A DNA stretch of 32,922 bases, from assembly GCA_033762075.1 (NCBI GenBank), contig JANRLY010000028.1:1-32922 (forward strand), given 5' to 3'. Made by a program: the position numbers and the translations under genes. The notes under the pieces are model-generated. The model was not told where the DNA came from. It did not search any database and was given only the letters and a program-made list of their open reading frames with translations. The stretch is from VFKI01 sp033762075. GTDB taxonomy: Bacteria; Pseudomonadota; Gammaproteobacteria; DSM-16500. Positions 25,608 to 32,721 of this stretch are shown piece by piece (within the stretch, counting starts at the first letter, position 1; each line of letters starts with the position of its first letter).

Positions 25608-26575
25608 CCTTTTAAACGAGATTGCCTTCTCGAAAGTCGCTTAGTTTTTTCCACACCCCAATCCTGCTGAAAAGTGTTTTCTAACTGATCAACCACCTTT
25701 GGATCGTACGTCACCACAGATAACTCTCTGTTATGCTCTAAGGAGTTTTTTGTGAGATTGGTTGAGCCTAAGATTGCAAACTGATGATCAACGATAATGA
25801 CTTTAGCATGAATTAAATATTTCTTGCTTTTTTTGAGTTGCACGCCAGACCTTTTAAGATAGCGAAATTTTTTTGATTGAGCAGATTCACTGGAATGTAA
25901 AATACGAACGGTAATGCCTTTGCGCGCAAGTGAACCGAGCACTCCAACCAAACCATAATCATTGATATTTTCAGCGTAAATATCGACTTGTGTGTTTGCG
26001 CTTTTTAAAGCATCAACCATTTTCACTCGACTATTTTCTGGACTCCAAATTAAATTCGATTGACGCGGGAATACATTTTGGCGATGCACGTCTGCATCAA
26101 AGACATGATGAATTTCACTCACCGTTTGTGGATCTGTCACAAGCAAAGCAAAATTTCGTTCATGCTGAAATGTAGAGTGCGTCAAGTTAAATGTCATCAC
26201 GATCGCGCGCGCATGATCTAAAATAAATGTTTTTTGATGTGTATATTTAAAGGCGGGATTGCCTGAGACAACATTCACTTGCGATGATTCTAATTGTTGC
26301 TTCGCAAAATCATTTTCGTGTTCACTTTTGTAAGGCGCTGCTTCAAGCAAAACATTAACTTCTTTCCCTGCGTTTTTTGCATCGATCAAAGCACGGATGA
26401 ACACTTCATCTGTCAATCCATATACCACTAAATCAATCGAGTGTTGCGCATCTTGCAAAGCAGATAATAAAGGCGCTCGACCATCTTCTGGTTCAGTGAT
26501 GAGCTCATCTGCGTGTGCGTTTAAAAAAAACAGAAATAAAAATAAAAGCAAAATTCTACAGAAAGATAATAGCAC
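25544..26575 (-). CDS. Secreted phospholipase D-like (HKD) protein
   Basis: This 343-aa protein has two complete PLD catalytic motifs: H-Q-K-T-F-I-L-D followed by T-F-N-L-T, and H-A-K-V-I-I-V-D followed by GSTNLT. Two HKD motifs in one chain form one active site in this superfamily, which includes phospholipases, phosphotransferases and Nuc-type nucleases. A strong N-terminal signal peptide (LLLFLFLFFLNAHA, cleavage likely after AHA) predicts export. GTG at 26575 is the start, with AAGGA 6 nt upstream. The C-terminal 20 residues are encoded by a REP-like element and are probably not ancestral. The substrate, lipid or nucleic acid, cannot be told from sequence. Confidence 0.88.
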   Translation of the reverse strand: MLLSFCRILLLFLFLFFLNAHADELITEPEDGRAPLLSALQDAQHSIDLVVYGLTDEVFIRALIDAKNAGKEVNVLLEAAPYKSEHENDFAKQQLESSQVNVVSGNPAFKYTHQKTFILDHARAIVMTFNLTHSTFQHERNFALLVTDPQTVSEIHHVFDADVHRQNVFPRQSNLIWSPENSRVKMVDALKSANTQVDIYAENINDYGLVGVLGSLARKGITVRILHSSESAQSKKFRYLKRSGVQLKKSKKYLIHAKVIIVDHQFAILGSTNLTKNSLEHNRELSVVTYDPKVVDQLENTFQQDWGVEKTKRLSRRQSRLKGWIAMAKYGVYPIRRHGAASQ

Positions 26576-26594
26576 AGCAATTCCTTACTGAAAA

Positions 26595-26819
26595 TTAACG
26601 AGGCTGCGGTGAGGATGGGCCTTCGCTTTTTGAGTCATCAATATTATTTTGTAATCTCTCTAGCTCATGCTGTCTGTCTTCTGGTCTCAATTGACCTTCA
26701 TTCGGAGAGCTATTAAATGAAGGCGAACTTAAGGCATCTTCTTTCGTTTCACTTTCTGTTCTTGAAAAATAACCAGACCACCGAGTACGATGCGGAGAGT
26801 TGGGTGGACGCATACGCAT
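26595..26819 (-). CDS. Possible small polar protein of 74 aa
   Basis: This open frame lies 19 bp upstream of the phospholipase-D-like gene on the same strand. It begins MRMRPPNSPH and is rich in Ser, Pro, Glu and Asn, without any hydrophobic segment. AGG stands close to the first ATG, a weak site; a second ATG is two codons in. No family is recognised. It may be a small disordered protein or a chance frame. Confidence 0.35.
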   Translation of the reverse strand: MRMRPPNSPHRTRWSGYFSRTESETKEDALSSPSFNSSPNEGQLRPEDRQHELERLQNNIDDSKSEGPSSPQPR

Positions 26820-26895
26820 ATTACCTGAACCTCAAAAAAATAAAGAGCTTATAGTAGTGAATCAACCTTAATGGAATATTAAGACGTATCCTTAA

Positions 26896-27492
26896 TCAAA
26901 TCTCACCTCTCGCTGCAAAAGCTCGCGCGAGTGTGCCGCTATCGATATATTCAAGCTCGCCACCCAAAGGCACGCCATGTGCAATGCGCGAAACTTTAAT
27001 ATTATATTGCCGAACAATATTGGAGATATAATGCGCCGTCGCTTCACCTTCGACGGTAGAGTTTGTCGCAAGAATCACTTCTTGAATGGTATTTTGTTTG
27101 AGTAATTGATCGAGTTGATTTAAACCAATGTCATCAGGTCCAATGCCATCGAGCGGAGAAAGATGTCCCATCAAAACAAAATAACGGCCACGAAAACCTC
27201 CCATTTGCTCGACAACTGCCATATCCATGGGACTTTCGACGACACACAACACTGAAGCATCGCGATTCGGGGCAGCACACAAACGACAGATTTCAGTTTC
27301 AGTCAATGTACGACAGATTTCACAACGACGAATCATTTGCACGGCTTCGCGCAATACCGTCGAAAGATGCAGTGCATTATCACGATTGCGTTCGAGCAAT
27401 TGAAATGCCATTCGCTGCGCTGTTTTCGGGCCTACGCCCGGCAAACAACGCAGTGAATCAATAAGCCTTTCAATCAGTGGACTGAATTTCAT
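26896..27492 (-). CDS. recR: Recombination protein RecR
   Basis: RecR acts with RecF and RecO to load RecA on SSB-coated gaps. The 198-aa length is standard. The helix-hairpin-helix LPGVGPKTAQRMA (17-29) is followed by a four-cysteine zinc finger (C57, C60, C69, C72) and the Toprim domain (LCVVESPMDMAVVE to about 170). The C-terminal GVPLGGELEYIDSGTLARA is diagnostic. It is the last gene of the dnaX-ybaB-recR operon, 61 bp after ybaB. Confidence 0.97.
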   Translation of the reverse strand: MKFSPLIERLIDSLRCLPGVGPKTAQRMAFQLLERNRDNALHLSTVLREAVQMIRRCEICRTLTETEICRLCAAPNRDASVLCVVESPMDMAVVEQMGGFRGRYFVLMGHLSPLDGIGPDDIGLNQLDQLLKQNTIQEVILATNSTVEGEATAHYISNIVRQYNIKVSRIAHGVPLGGELEYIDSGTLARAFAARGEI

Positions 27493-27553
27493 CGTTAGTA
27501 ACCGTTAAAATCTTATCGAAGACACATCAAGTACCTTGCAACATTAATTATCA

Positions 27554-27898
27554 CTAGCCATCAGTGGGTAAATTAAAACCTTCAGGTAATTTAATACCAG
27601 TCAAGCTGCTCATTTTTTCGCGCGTGCCTTTTTCAATTTTCCCGGTACCGTCATTAATCGCTGCTGCAATGAGATCTTCGATGATGGTTTTTTCTTCCTT
27701 CATTAAACTAGCATCCAATGTCACTTTTTTCGCAAAATGTTGGCCTGTCATTGTGATTTTCACCAAGCCACCGCCTGATTGGCCGCTCACTTCCATCTCT
27801 GCGATTTGCTGTTGGATTTCTTGCATTTTTTTCTGCATTTCTTGGGCTTTTTTCATTAATTCGCCAAAGCCTGGTTTTTCATTCGCTGCTTTATTCAT
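27554..27898 (-). CDS. ybaB: Nucleoid-associated protein YbaB/EbfC
   Basis: This 114-aa DNA-binding protein of the YbaB/EbfC family forms dimers that coat DNA. It contains an N-terminal helix rich in Met, Lys and Gln (MKKAQEMQKKMQEIQQQIAE), then the strands VSGQSGGGLVKITMTG and the family-typical DASLM and I-E-D-L-I-A-A-A. CAGGAG precedes the ATG. It lies between dnaX and recR, the conserved position. Confidence 0.95.
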   Translation of the reverse strand: MNKAANEKPGFGELMKKAQEMQKKMQEIQQQIAEMEVSGQSGGGLVKITMTGQHFAKKVTLDASLMKEEKTIIEDLIAAAINDGTGKIEKGTREKMSSLTGIKLPEGFNLPTDG

Positions 27899-27955
27899 AA
27901 ACTACTCCTGCTTGTGTTGAAAAATGTACGGCCGATTTTAACAAAAATTCTAAGA

Positions 27956-29482
27956 TTATGCTTCATCAGTCGATTCAATGGAATGATCTTCTAATGTCGC
28001 TCCAAAAGTAGACATGATTTTTTGAACGTTTTGATCGTGATGAATCGCCGTCACAGCTTGCTGTTGTTTGTGTTGTTGTATTTTTTGCTTTTCTGCTGCC
28101 GGCGACTGAAGTACATCTGCTGTCAATGTAATGCTCAGTTTAATCGGTTTTTTGAAATATTCTGATAAAGCTTGTTGAATGCGTTCTTTTAATTGTGTCG
28201 ACAACAGTGCGCCATGTTTTTCAGCAAGCGATAACTCAAGGCGATGATCTTCGATTTTACTGAGGACACAATGCTCCGCTAAAGCAAGCGACATACCAGA
28301 TAATTTAAGCGCCGACAAAATAACGCGCCAATCATTCGAGGGAGCCATGGTAGGTGTCGCTTTCTCTGGTATTTTATTTTGCTGGGTGGGTTGGTTTTTT
28401 TCTTGCGACATTTGTGTCGGCTGAAAAGCCAACATACGCAACATCATCATTTCAAAACCCAACGCTGGATTTGGCGCTAAATCAAGATCACGTCGACCAA
28501 TTAATGCAATTTGATAAAAAAGTTGAATGTCACTCGCAGAAAATTTGGCAGCGAATTGTTTGATGGTATCAGCAGACTTATCATCTGCGATCACTTGTTG
28601 AATGCTAATCTGATGTAATAACGTTAATAATGCTGCAATGAGCTGATCAATATCAGGTGCGCGCTCACAGGCTTGACGCGTAACTTGGAGTAATTGCTCA
28701 CCATTTTGTGCAGCAATCGCATCCAATAAATGAAACAAATAATCTGAATCAACACACCCTAACATTTCACGTGTTTCACTCAGTGTTACATGATCACCAC
28801 ACCATGCAATCGCTTGATCTAATAAACTCAATGCATCGCGCAAACTGCCGCGCGCTGCAATGGCGATTTCTTGAAGCGCTGAAGCATCTGCTGTTATTTT
28901 TTCGGATTCACAAATGAATGCGAGTCGCTCAATCATTTTTTCAACAGAAACGTGATTCAAATGAAATTGCAAACAACGCGACAATACGGTGATCGGTAAT
29001 TTTTGTGGATCAGTTGTTGCGAGTAAAAAGATAACGTGTGACGGCGGCTCTTCGAGCGTTTTTAACAACGCATTAAAACTATGCGTCGACAACATATGAA
29101 CTTCGTCGATCAAACAAATTTTGAACCGGCCCTGCGCTGGCGCGTATTGAATGGTTTCGAGTAGATCGCGTGTATCTTCGACTTTAGTGCGCGAAGCTGC
29201 GTCCACTTCAATGAGGTCAGGAAATTTGCCCGCATCAATACTGAGACACGCTTGGCAAGTTCCACAAGGGTTAGCTGAAATACTTTTTTCACAATTTAAA
29301 CATTTAGCAAGAATGCGCGCTAATGTGGTTTTACCGACACCGCGAGTTCCTGCAAATAAATAAGCATGATGTAAACGACCGCGCTCGAGCGCATTGGTCA
29401 ACATGCGGAGAATGTGCTCTTGTCCAACCATTTCTTGCAAACTGCGGGGACGCCATTTTCGTGCTAGAACAGCATAAGCCAT
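27956..29482 (-). CDS. dnaX: DNA polymerase III clamp-loader subunit DnaX (tau/gamma)
   Basis: DnaX is the AAA+ motor of the clamp loader. Visible are Walker A GTRGVGKT (45-52), zinc cysteines 64, 73, 76 and 79, Walker B LIDEVHM (124-130) and sensor SRC (168-170). At 508 aa it is shorter than E. coli tau (643). AAGGAG lies 8 nt before the ATG. At codons 361-363 (GAA AAA AAC) the heptamer A AAA AAC occurs in the frame needed for -1 slippage. The -1 frame then reads P-T-H-P-A-K and stops, giving a 369-residue form that ends about where domain III ends. This resembles the gamma form of E. coli but is untested. First gene of the dnaX-ybaB-recR operon. Confidence 0.96.
   Translation of the reverse strand: MAYAVLARKWRPRSLQEMVGQEHILRMLTNALERGRLHHAYLFAGTRGVGKTTLARILAKCLNCEKSISANPCGTCQACLSIDAGKFPDLIEVDAASRTKVEDTRDLLETIQYAPAQGRFKICLIDEVHMLSTHSFNALLKTLEEPPSHVIFLLATTDPQKLPITVLSRCLQFHLNHVSVEKMIERLAFICESEKITADASALQEIAIAARGSLRDALSLLDQAIAWCGDHVTLSETREMLGCVDSDYLFHLLDAIAAQNGEQLLQVTRQACERAPDIDQLIAALLTLLHQISIQQVIADDKSADTIKQFAAKFSASDIQLFYQIALIGRRDLDLAPNPALGFEMMMLRMLAFQPTQMSQEKNQPTQQNKIPEKATPTMAPSNDWRVILSALKLSGMSLALAEHCVLSKIEDHRLELSLAEKHGALLSTQLKERIQQALSEYFKKPIKLSITLTADVLQSPAAEKQKIQQHKQQQAVTAIHHDQNVQKIMSTFGATLEDHSIESTDEA
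28395..28402 (-). promoter_or_regulatory. Candidate -1 frameshift site in dnaX
   Basis: Seven A residues followed by C on the minus strand give A AAA AAC in the frame X XXY YYZ. A short hairpin (cgaca caaa tgtcg) lies directly upstream; no clear downstream stem was found. The -1 frame stops six codons later. Confidence 0.4.
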
Positions 29483-29538
29483 GAATGTTGCTCCTTGCGG
29501 GAGTGAAAATTTCTCATACTCTTACTATCGAGTCTTGC

Positions 29539-29611
29539 CCTTGTTGTAATGTCAGCAATGGCTCGTTCGGCTCCGCCTCACTGCGCTTGACTTGCCGACA
29601 TTACAACAAGG
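29539..29611. repeat. Inverted repeat upstream of dnaX
   Basis: The arms ttgttgtaatgtcagcaa (29541-29558) and ttgccgacattacaacaa (29592-29609) are inverted copies with one mismatch. The spacer is GC-rich (ggctcgttcggctccgcctc). It is a large hairpin between the 4.5S RNA gene and dnaX and may be a dispersed repeat; no T tract is present. Confidence 0.65.
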
Positions 29612-29668
29612 TCAAGATTAAGGGCAGGTATTGATTTTTACAAGTAAAATACAGCTTAGACAAAAGGT

Positions 29669-29779
29669 GGCAACCCATATCAGCCTTACTCCGGCGCCCG
29701 AATCTGCTGCTGCCGTTGCTTCCTTCCGGACCTGGCGGGATTCACAACATATCGTCGCGAAGAGACCGACAGAGTTGCC
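29669..29779 (-). ncRNA. ffs: Signal recognition particle RNA (4.5S)
   Basis: On the minus strand this 111-nt RNA has the invariant SRP core ccaggtccggaaggaagca, including the GGAA tetraloop that binds Ffh. Closing arms ggcaactctg and the terminal gggttgcc pair to form the long rod. It acts with Ffh in cotranslational membrane targeting. It lies upstream of dnaX, as in several gammaproteobacteria. Confidence 0.95.
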
Positions 29780-29809
29780 ATAACACGTTTAATATACATT
29801 TTGGAGAGA

Positions 29810-29864
29810 GGGTTCTGATCCCCATCTCCCAACAAATTTCATAAGAGACCCCACTTTGTGGGGT
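29810..29864. repeat. Direct repeat copy 1 (tRNA-Ser downstream sequence)
   Basis: This 55-bp copy starts gggttctgatcccc and ends in the hairpin ccccactttgtggggt. It matches 30052-30105 except for two differences near its start. On the plus strand its hairpin is followed by TTTTT. Confidence 0.85.
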
Positions 29865-29896
29865 TTTTCTAATTCAACAGAGAGAGGGATGGATTC

Positions 29897-30057
29897 GCGG
29901 CCTCCCTGCCGCTCACCCTGCGGGCCCGCTAAAGCGGGTCCAAAACGGCAATCCTGCCGTTTACATGCGGCACATCCCTGTGCCTAGGCTTCGCCCGCAC
30001 TTCGTGCGTGCAAAATATCATTCCTAATATTTTGTGTCGAACCCTCTTCTCGGGTTC
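29897..30057 (-). other. String of seven hairpins, candidate structured RNA
   Basis: Seven successive perfect stems lie within 161 bp: 29897-29912, 29925-29938, 29943-29962, 29969-29984, 29996-30008, 30011-30034 and 30039-30057. Read on the minus strand, four loops carry GGA (agggag, ggat, ggga, taggaatg), the CsrA-binding core. The string is bounded by GGGTTCGA on one side and CGAATCC followed by CCCTCTCTCT on the other, which together are the T-arm and 3' end of tRNA-Ser. It may be a structured RNA, a mobile hairpin element inserted in a tRNA fragment, or both. No open frame is convincing. Confidence 0.6.
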
Positions 30058-30105
30058 TCATCCCATCTCCCAACAAATTTCATAAGAGACCCCACTTTGT
30101 GGGGT
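30052..30105. repeat. Direct repeat copy 2 (next to tRNA-Ser)
   Basis: This 54-bp copy corresponds to 29810-29864. Its right end forms the left part of the long palindrome directly after tRNA-Ser. Confidence 0.85.
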
Positions 30106-30119
30106 CTCTTATGAAATTT
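30075..30119. terminator. 20-bp-stem palindrome after tRNA-Ser
   Basis: The arms aaatttcataagagacccca (30075-30094) and its perfect complement (30100-30119) flank a five-base loop. It begins 1 bp after the tRNA gene and probably ends or processes its transcript. There is no pure T tract on the minus strand, so the mechanism is inferred. Confidence 0.6.
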
Positions 30120-30120
30120 A

Positions 30121-30209
30121 CGGAGAGAGAGGGATTCGAACCCTCGGTACGTCGTTAAACGTACACACACTTTCCAGGCGTGCGCCTTAAACCGCTCGGC
30201 CATCTCTCC
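30121..30209 (-). tRNA. tRNA-Ser (GGA anticodon)
   Basis: The minus-strand 89-nt gene has acceptor ggagaga paired with tctctcc, discriminator G, D-arm gccgagcggtttaaggc, anticodon loop cctggaaag with GGA, a long variable arm (gtacgtttaacgacgtac) typical of serine tRNAs, and T-arm gagggttcgaatccctc. The CCA end is not encoded. Confidence 0.97.
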
Positions 30210-30302
30210 TGGTTTAAGGGTGGGAAGAGTAAACGAGAATAAAGCGAGTTGCAAGAATAAAATGCTGCTTGCTTGGAAACAAACAGCATTCACGAGTAAC
30301 TC

Positions 30303-31331
30303 TTAAACGCTAAGACGATTCACTGCCTCGTTAACCACCTCAACTTCCTGTTCAACGCTTGTTTCTGAAACAGCTGGATGCAAGGCATTCGCGCGCAATG
30401 GGCTCGTTACTCTTGCTTCCAGTTTAGGCTCTGCGACTGTTGGTTTGGATTGTTGAAAAATTGAATATAATTGCTCAGCGGTGTATCTGGATCCACGACT
30501 CAGCTCAGCGCCATACAGCTTCATTAAAACACCATCGATTTGTTTTAATAGCATATCAGCGCATTTGTTAAATTCGTCAAAAGCAGCCTGGTTAGTTCTG
30601 CATTGAAGCAGCCAAAAATCACCCGTGGCATCCTTAAATGCATTTCCTTCTGCTTTACGAAGATCTGTTAATTCCTTTAACAATCTATCGTATTTGGTTT
30701 TTTTGGTTTTAACATCCTCTTGGAACGAAAGAATGTTATTTTTTGTTTCTCGTAATTCTTGAAGAGCCTTACCCGAATTACCGCGAACAGATGAAACATA
30801 CTCCATGTAGCTATCTAGCGAATGGTTAAGTTGGTCAGAAAGCTTCTTAATATCTTTGTCATAGCCATAGGTATCAAAGGATGATATCTGTTTTTGATAG
30901 GCGCTTATTTTATCCATCAACGCAAATTTCTTTTCATAGTCAAGTTCAGCAGATTCTTGCTTTGCCTCAAGTGCCGATGTTTGATTCGAAAGTTGGATAA
31001 TTTGATTGAGCTGCTCAGCTTCATCATGCAAATTATTTTGTGATGCGACACTGCGGAAATTATTTATATCATCATTGAAATAAAGAATTTTATCTTCAAG
31101 CTGAAGACAAATTTCAAAAATGCCAGCATCATTTTTGTTTTCACTTTTAAGTGCTTCAGCCTCTTTAAGTAAAGCCAGCAATCTCGTTTTAATGTCACGA
31201 AATTTTTGGATGCCGTCTCCATCACATTTTTTTTCTAGTAAAATACGTTGTGCAAAAGACTGAGTAACTTGGATCGTTTCTAACTTGATATGTTCCATTT
31301 CTTGCAGAATATCATGATGAGTTTTCGTCAC
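30303..31331 (-). CDS. Unknown 342-aa coiled-coil protein with shared C-terminal module
   Basis: I do not recognise this protein. GTG at 31331 is the start, with AAAGGAG 8 nt upstream. It is almost entirely helical, with Glu/Lys/Gln-rich coiled coils (about 30-130 and 140-235) and no signal peptide or membrane segment. The last 34 residues (309-342) begin TSPLRANALH, contain an acidic block (VEQEVEVVNE) and end NRLSV. The same module, with the same length to the C-terminus, ends the 110-aa protein at 32101-32433. Acidic C-terminal tails of this kind are known translocation signals in Dot/Icm type IV effectors, so an exported effector is possible (inference). It lies 85 bp downstream of dcd behind an inverted repeat. 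Confidence 0.8.
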   Translation of the reverse strand: MTKTHHDILQEMEHIKLETIQVTQSFAQRILLEKKCDGDGIQKFRDIKTRLLALLKEAEALKSENKNDAGIFEICLQLEDKILYFNDDINNFRSVASQNNLHDEAEQLNQIIQLSNQTSALEAKQESAELDYEKKFALMDKISAYQKQISSFDTYGYDKDIKKLSDQLNHSLDSYMEYVSSVRGNSGKALQELRETKNNILSFQEDVKTKKTKYDRLLKELTDLRKAEGNAFKDATGDFWLLQCRTNQAAFDEFNKCADMLLKQIDGVLMKLYGAELSRGSRYTAEQLYSIFQQSKPTVAEPKLEARVTSPLRANALHPAVSETSVEQEVEVVNEAVNRLSV

Positions 31332-31360
31332 GTTTTAAGCTCCTTTTTGAATGGTTCTGT

Positions 31361-31405
31361 AACCGCAAAGTGACGAGTGAGAGACGCTCACGTCATTTTG
31401 CGGTT
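31361..31405. repeat. Inverted repeat between dcd and the coiled-coil gene
   Basis: The arms aaccgcaaagtgacg and cgtcattttgcggtt, extended by gtgag and ctcac, form a stem of about 19 bp with a short loop. It lies between the dcd stop and the next ribosome binding site. Without a T tract it is more likely an RNA-processing hairpin or operator than a terminator. Confidence 0.6.
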
Positions 31406-31416
31406 TGGAGCATACG

Positions 31417-31983
31417 CTAAGTAATCGGCAATGTCACGCCTTGCTGACCTTGGTATTTCCCTTTGCGATCACGATAAGACGTTTCACAATTTTCATCTGA
31501 CTCTAAAAATAATAATTGCGCGACACCTTCGCCAGCATAAATTTTAGCGGGTAACGGCGTAGTATTTGAAAACTCTAATGTGATGTGGCCTTCCCATTCA
31601 GGTTCGAGGGGCGTCACATTCACAATGATGCCGCAACGCGCGTACGTCGACTTACCCACACAAATCACCAATACTTTGCGCGGAATTTTTAAATATTCGA
31701 TACTGCGAGCAAGCGCAAATGAATTCGGTGGAATAATGCAGACATCTGACTCAACATTCACAAAACTTTTTTCACAAAAGTTTTTGGGGTCAACTATTGA
31801 AGAATTTATATTGGTAAATATCTTAAATTCTCGTGCACAACGAATATCGTAGCCATAACTCGATGTGCCATAAGAAATACGACGTACATCATCAGAATCT
31901 TTCACTTGAGCTTCTACAAACGGTTGAATCATTTGTTGCTCAATCGCCATTTTGCGAATCCAGCGGTCAGACTTAATAGGCAT
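31417..31983 (-). CDS. dcd: dCTP deaminase
   Basis: This 188-aa enzyme deaminates dCTP to dUTP for dTTP synthesis and belongs to the trimeric dUTPase-fold family. Landmarks are ISYGTSSYGYDIR, FKIFTNINSSIVDPKNF, IIPPNSFALARSIEY, GKSTYARCGIIVNVTPLEPEWEGHITLEFSNTTPLP (with the catalytic Glu in HITLEF) and SYRDRKGKYQGQQGVTLP at the C-terminus, which closes over the nucleotide. AAGGA lies just upstream of the ATG. Both neighbours on the same strand carry the shared C-terminal module. Confidence 0.97.
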   Translation of the reverse strand: MPIKSDRWIRKMAIEQQMIQPFVEAQVKDSDDVRRISYGTSSYGYDIRCAREFKIFTNINSSIVDPKNFCEKSFVNVESDVCIIPPNSFALARSIEYLKIPRKVLVICVGKSTYARCGIIVNVTPLEPEWEGHITLEFSNTTPLPAKIYAGEGVAQLLFLESDENCETSYRDRKGKYQGQQGVTLPIT

Positions 31984-32100
31984 GTCACTTCCTTCATAGA
32001 AACTAAATGACAGGCATTTTGGCGTAAAAACAGAAAATATTGCAAGAAAATAATGCTAGTATTTCATTGGATGCCAGCATTATTTATTTAAGATTAAAAG

Positions 32101-32433
32101 CTAAATTACTAATCGATTAAGTTGCTTTTCGGTCATAATACTTTGATCCTCCGCTTTTTGTTCTACAGCTGGTTGATGCAAAGCATTTGCGCGCAAGGGG
32201 CTTGTTGTTTCTTTCAAGCAGTACCATTTCGAGCAATCACACGGAATTCCTTCTGATTTAACAGTATAGTGCAAAGAGAGTGGGCGCTTAATTTCCGTAT
32301 GGGAAGTTACTGGATCAACAGTAATAATATTCGTAAAAATCTTAAATTGAGTTTCGAGGCGATTTTCGGGACCTTTCAATAGAGATTCTAAAGATAAGCT
32401 TTTGTGAATATTGTGGTTTTCATTAATAGTCAT
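32101..32433 (-). CDS. Unknown 110-aa protein with shared C-terminal module and Dcd-like segment
   Basis: I do not recognise this small protein. Residues 77-110 start TSPLRANALH and end LNRLVI, matching position for position the end of the 342-aa protein downstream of dcd. Residues around 28-41 (QFKIFTNI-ITVDP) resemble the neighbouring Dcd segment EFKIFTNINSSIVDP, and the DNA agrees at about 20 of 22 positions over that core. A Cys-rich patch (CDCSKWYC) follows. The ribosome binding site is weak. It may be a chimera made from pieces of dcd and the downstream gene after local duplication. No signal peptide or membrane segment. Confidence 0.65.
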   Translation of the reverse strand: MTINENHNIHKSLSLESLLKGPENRLETQFKIFTNIITVDPVTSHTEIKRPLSLHYTVKSEGIPCDCSKWYCLKETTSPLRANALHQPAVEQKAEDQSIMTEKQLNRLVI

Positions 32434-32526
32434 ATAACATTTATCTCGTCATTTACACATTGGATCTAAAATTAAGAAGAAAAATTTTTTCATCAAAATT
32501 GTCTTTAAAATTATCTTTTGTTTTAA

Positions 32527-32547
32527 GAGCAATTAATGTTATTGCTC
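32527..32547. repeat. Small inverted repeat upstream of the 110-aa gene
   Basis: The perfect 7-bp arms gagcaat and attgctc flank a 7-base spacer. It lies about 95 bp upstream of the 110-aa gene and just beyond the 5S terminator. It could be an operator or a second hairpin of the rRNA transcript end. Confidence 0.35.
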
Positions 32548-32556
32548 AATTAAGTT

Positions 32557-32596
32557 AAAAAAAAACCTCTATTAGAAATCTAACAGAGGTTTTTTC
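32557..32596 (-). terminator. Rho-independent terminator of the 5S rRNA transcript
   Basis: On the minus strand the stem cctctgttag / ctaatagagg is flanked by A-rich and T-rich tracts, with nine T after it. It lies 11 bp past the 5S end. Confidence 0.88.
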
Positions 32597-32606
32597 TGAA
32601 TAAAAA

Positions 32607-32721
32607 GTCTGGCGATGACCTACTTTCACATGAGAAACTCACACTATCATCGGCGCGAGGCGGTTTCACTTCTGAGTTCGGGATGGGATCAGGTGGTACC
32701 CGCATGCTATGGTCGCCAGAC
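32607..32721 (-). rRNA. rrf: 5S ribosomal RNA
   Basis: The minus-strand 115-nt sequence has terminal arms gtctggcgacc and ggtcatcgccagac. Inside are the conserved ggtaccacctgatcccatcc, cgaactcagaagtgaaac and the loop E/helix IV region gatgatagtgtg. A terminator follows directly. No 3' end of 23S rRNA is seen in the 200 bp upstream that are inside the window. Confidence 0.95.

Noticed and set aside
29541..29609. Terminator for the 4.5S RNA
   Set aside because: The large inverted repeat has no T tract on the minus strand and lies about 60 bp past the RNA end, so I list it only as a repeat.
30024..30293. 89-codon frame across tRNA-Ser on the minus strand
   Set aside because: It reads through the tRNA gene and its palindrome; the tRNA explains the sequence.
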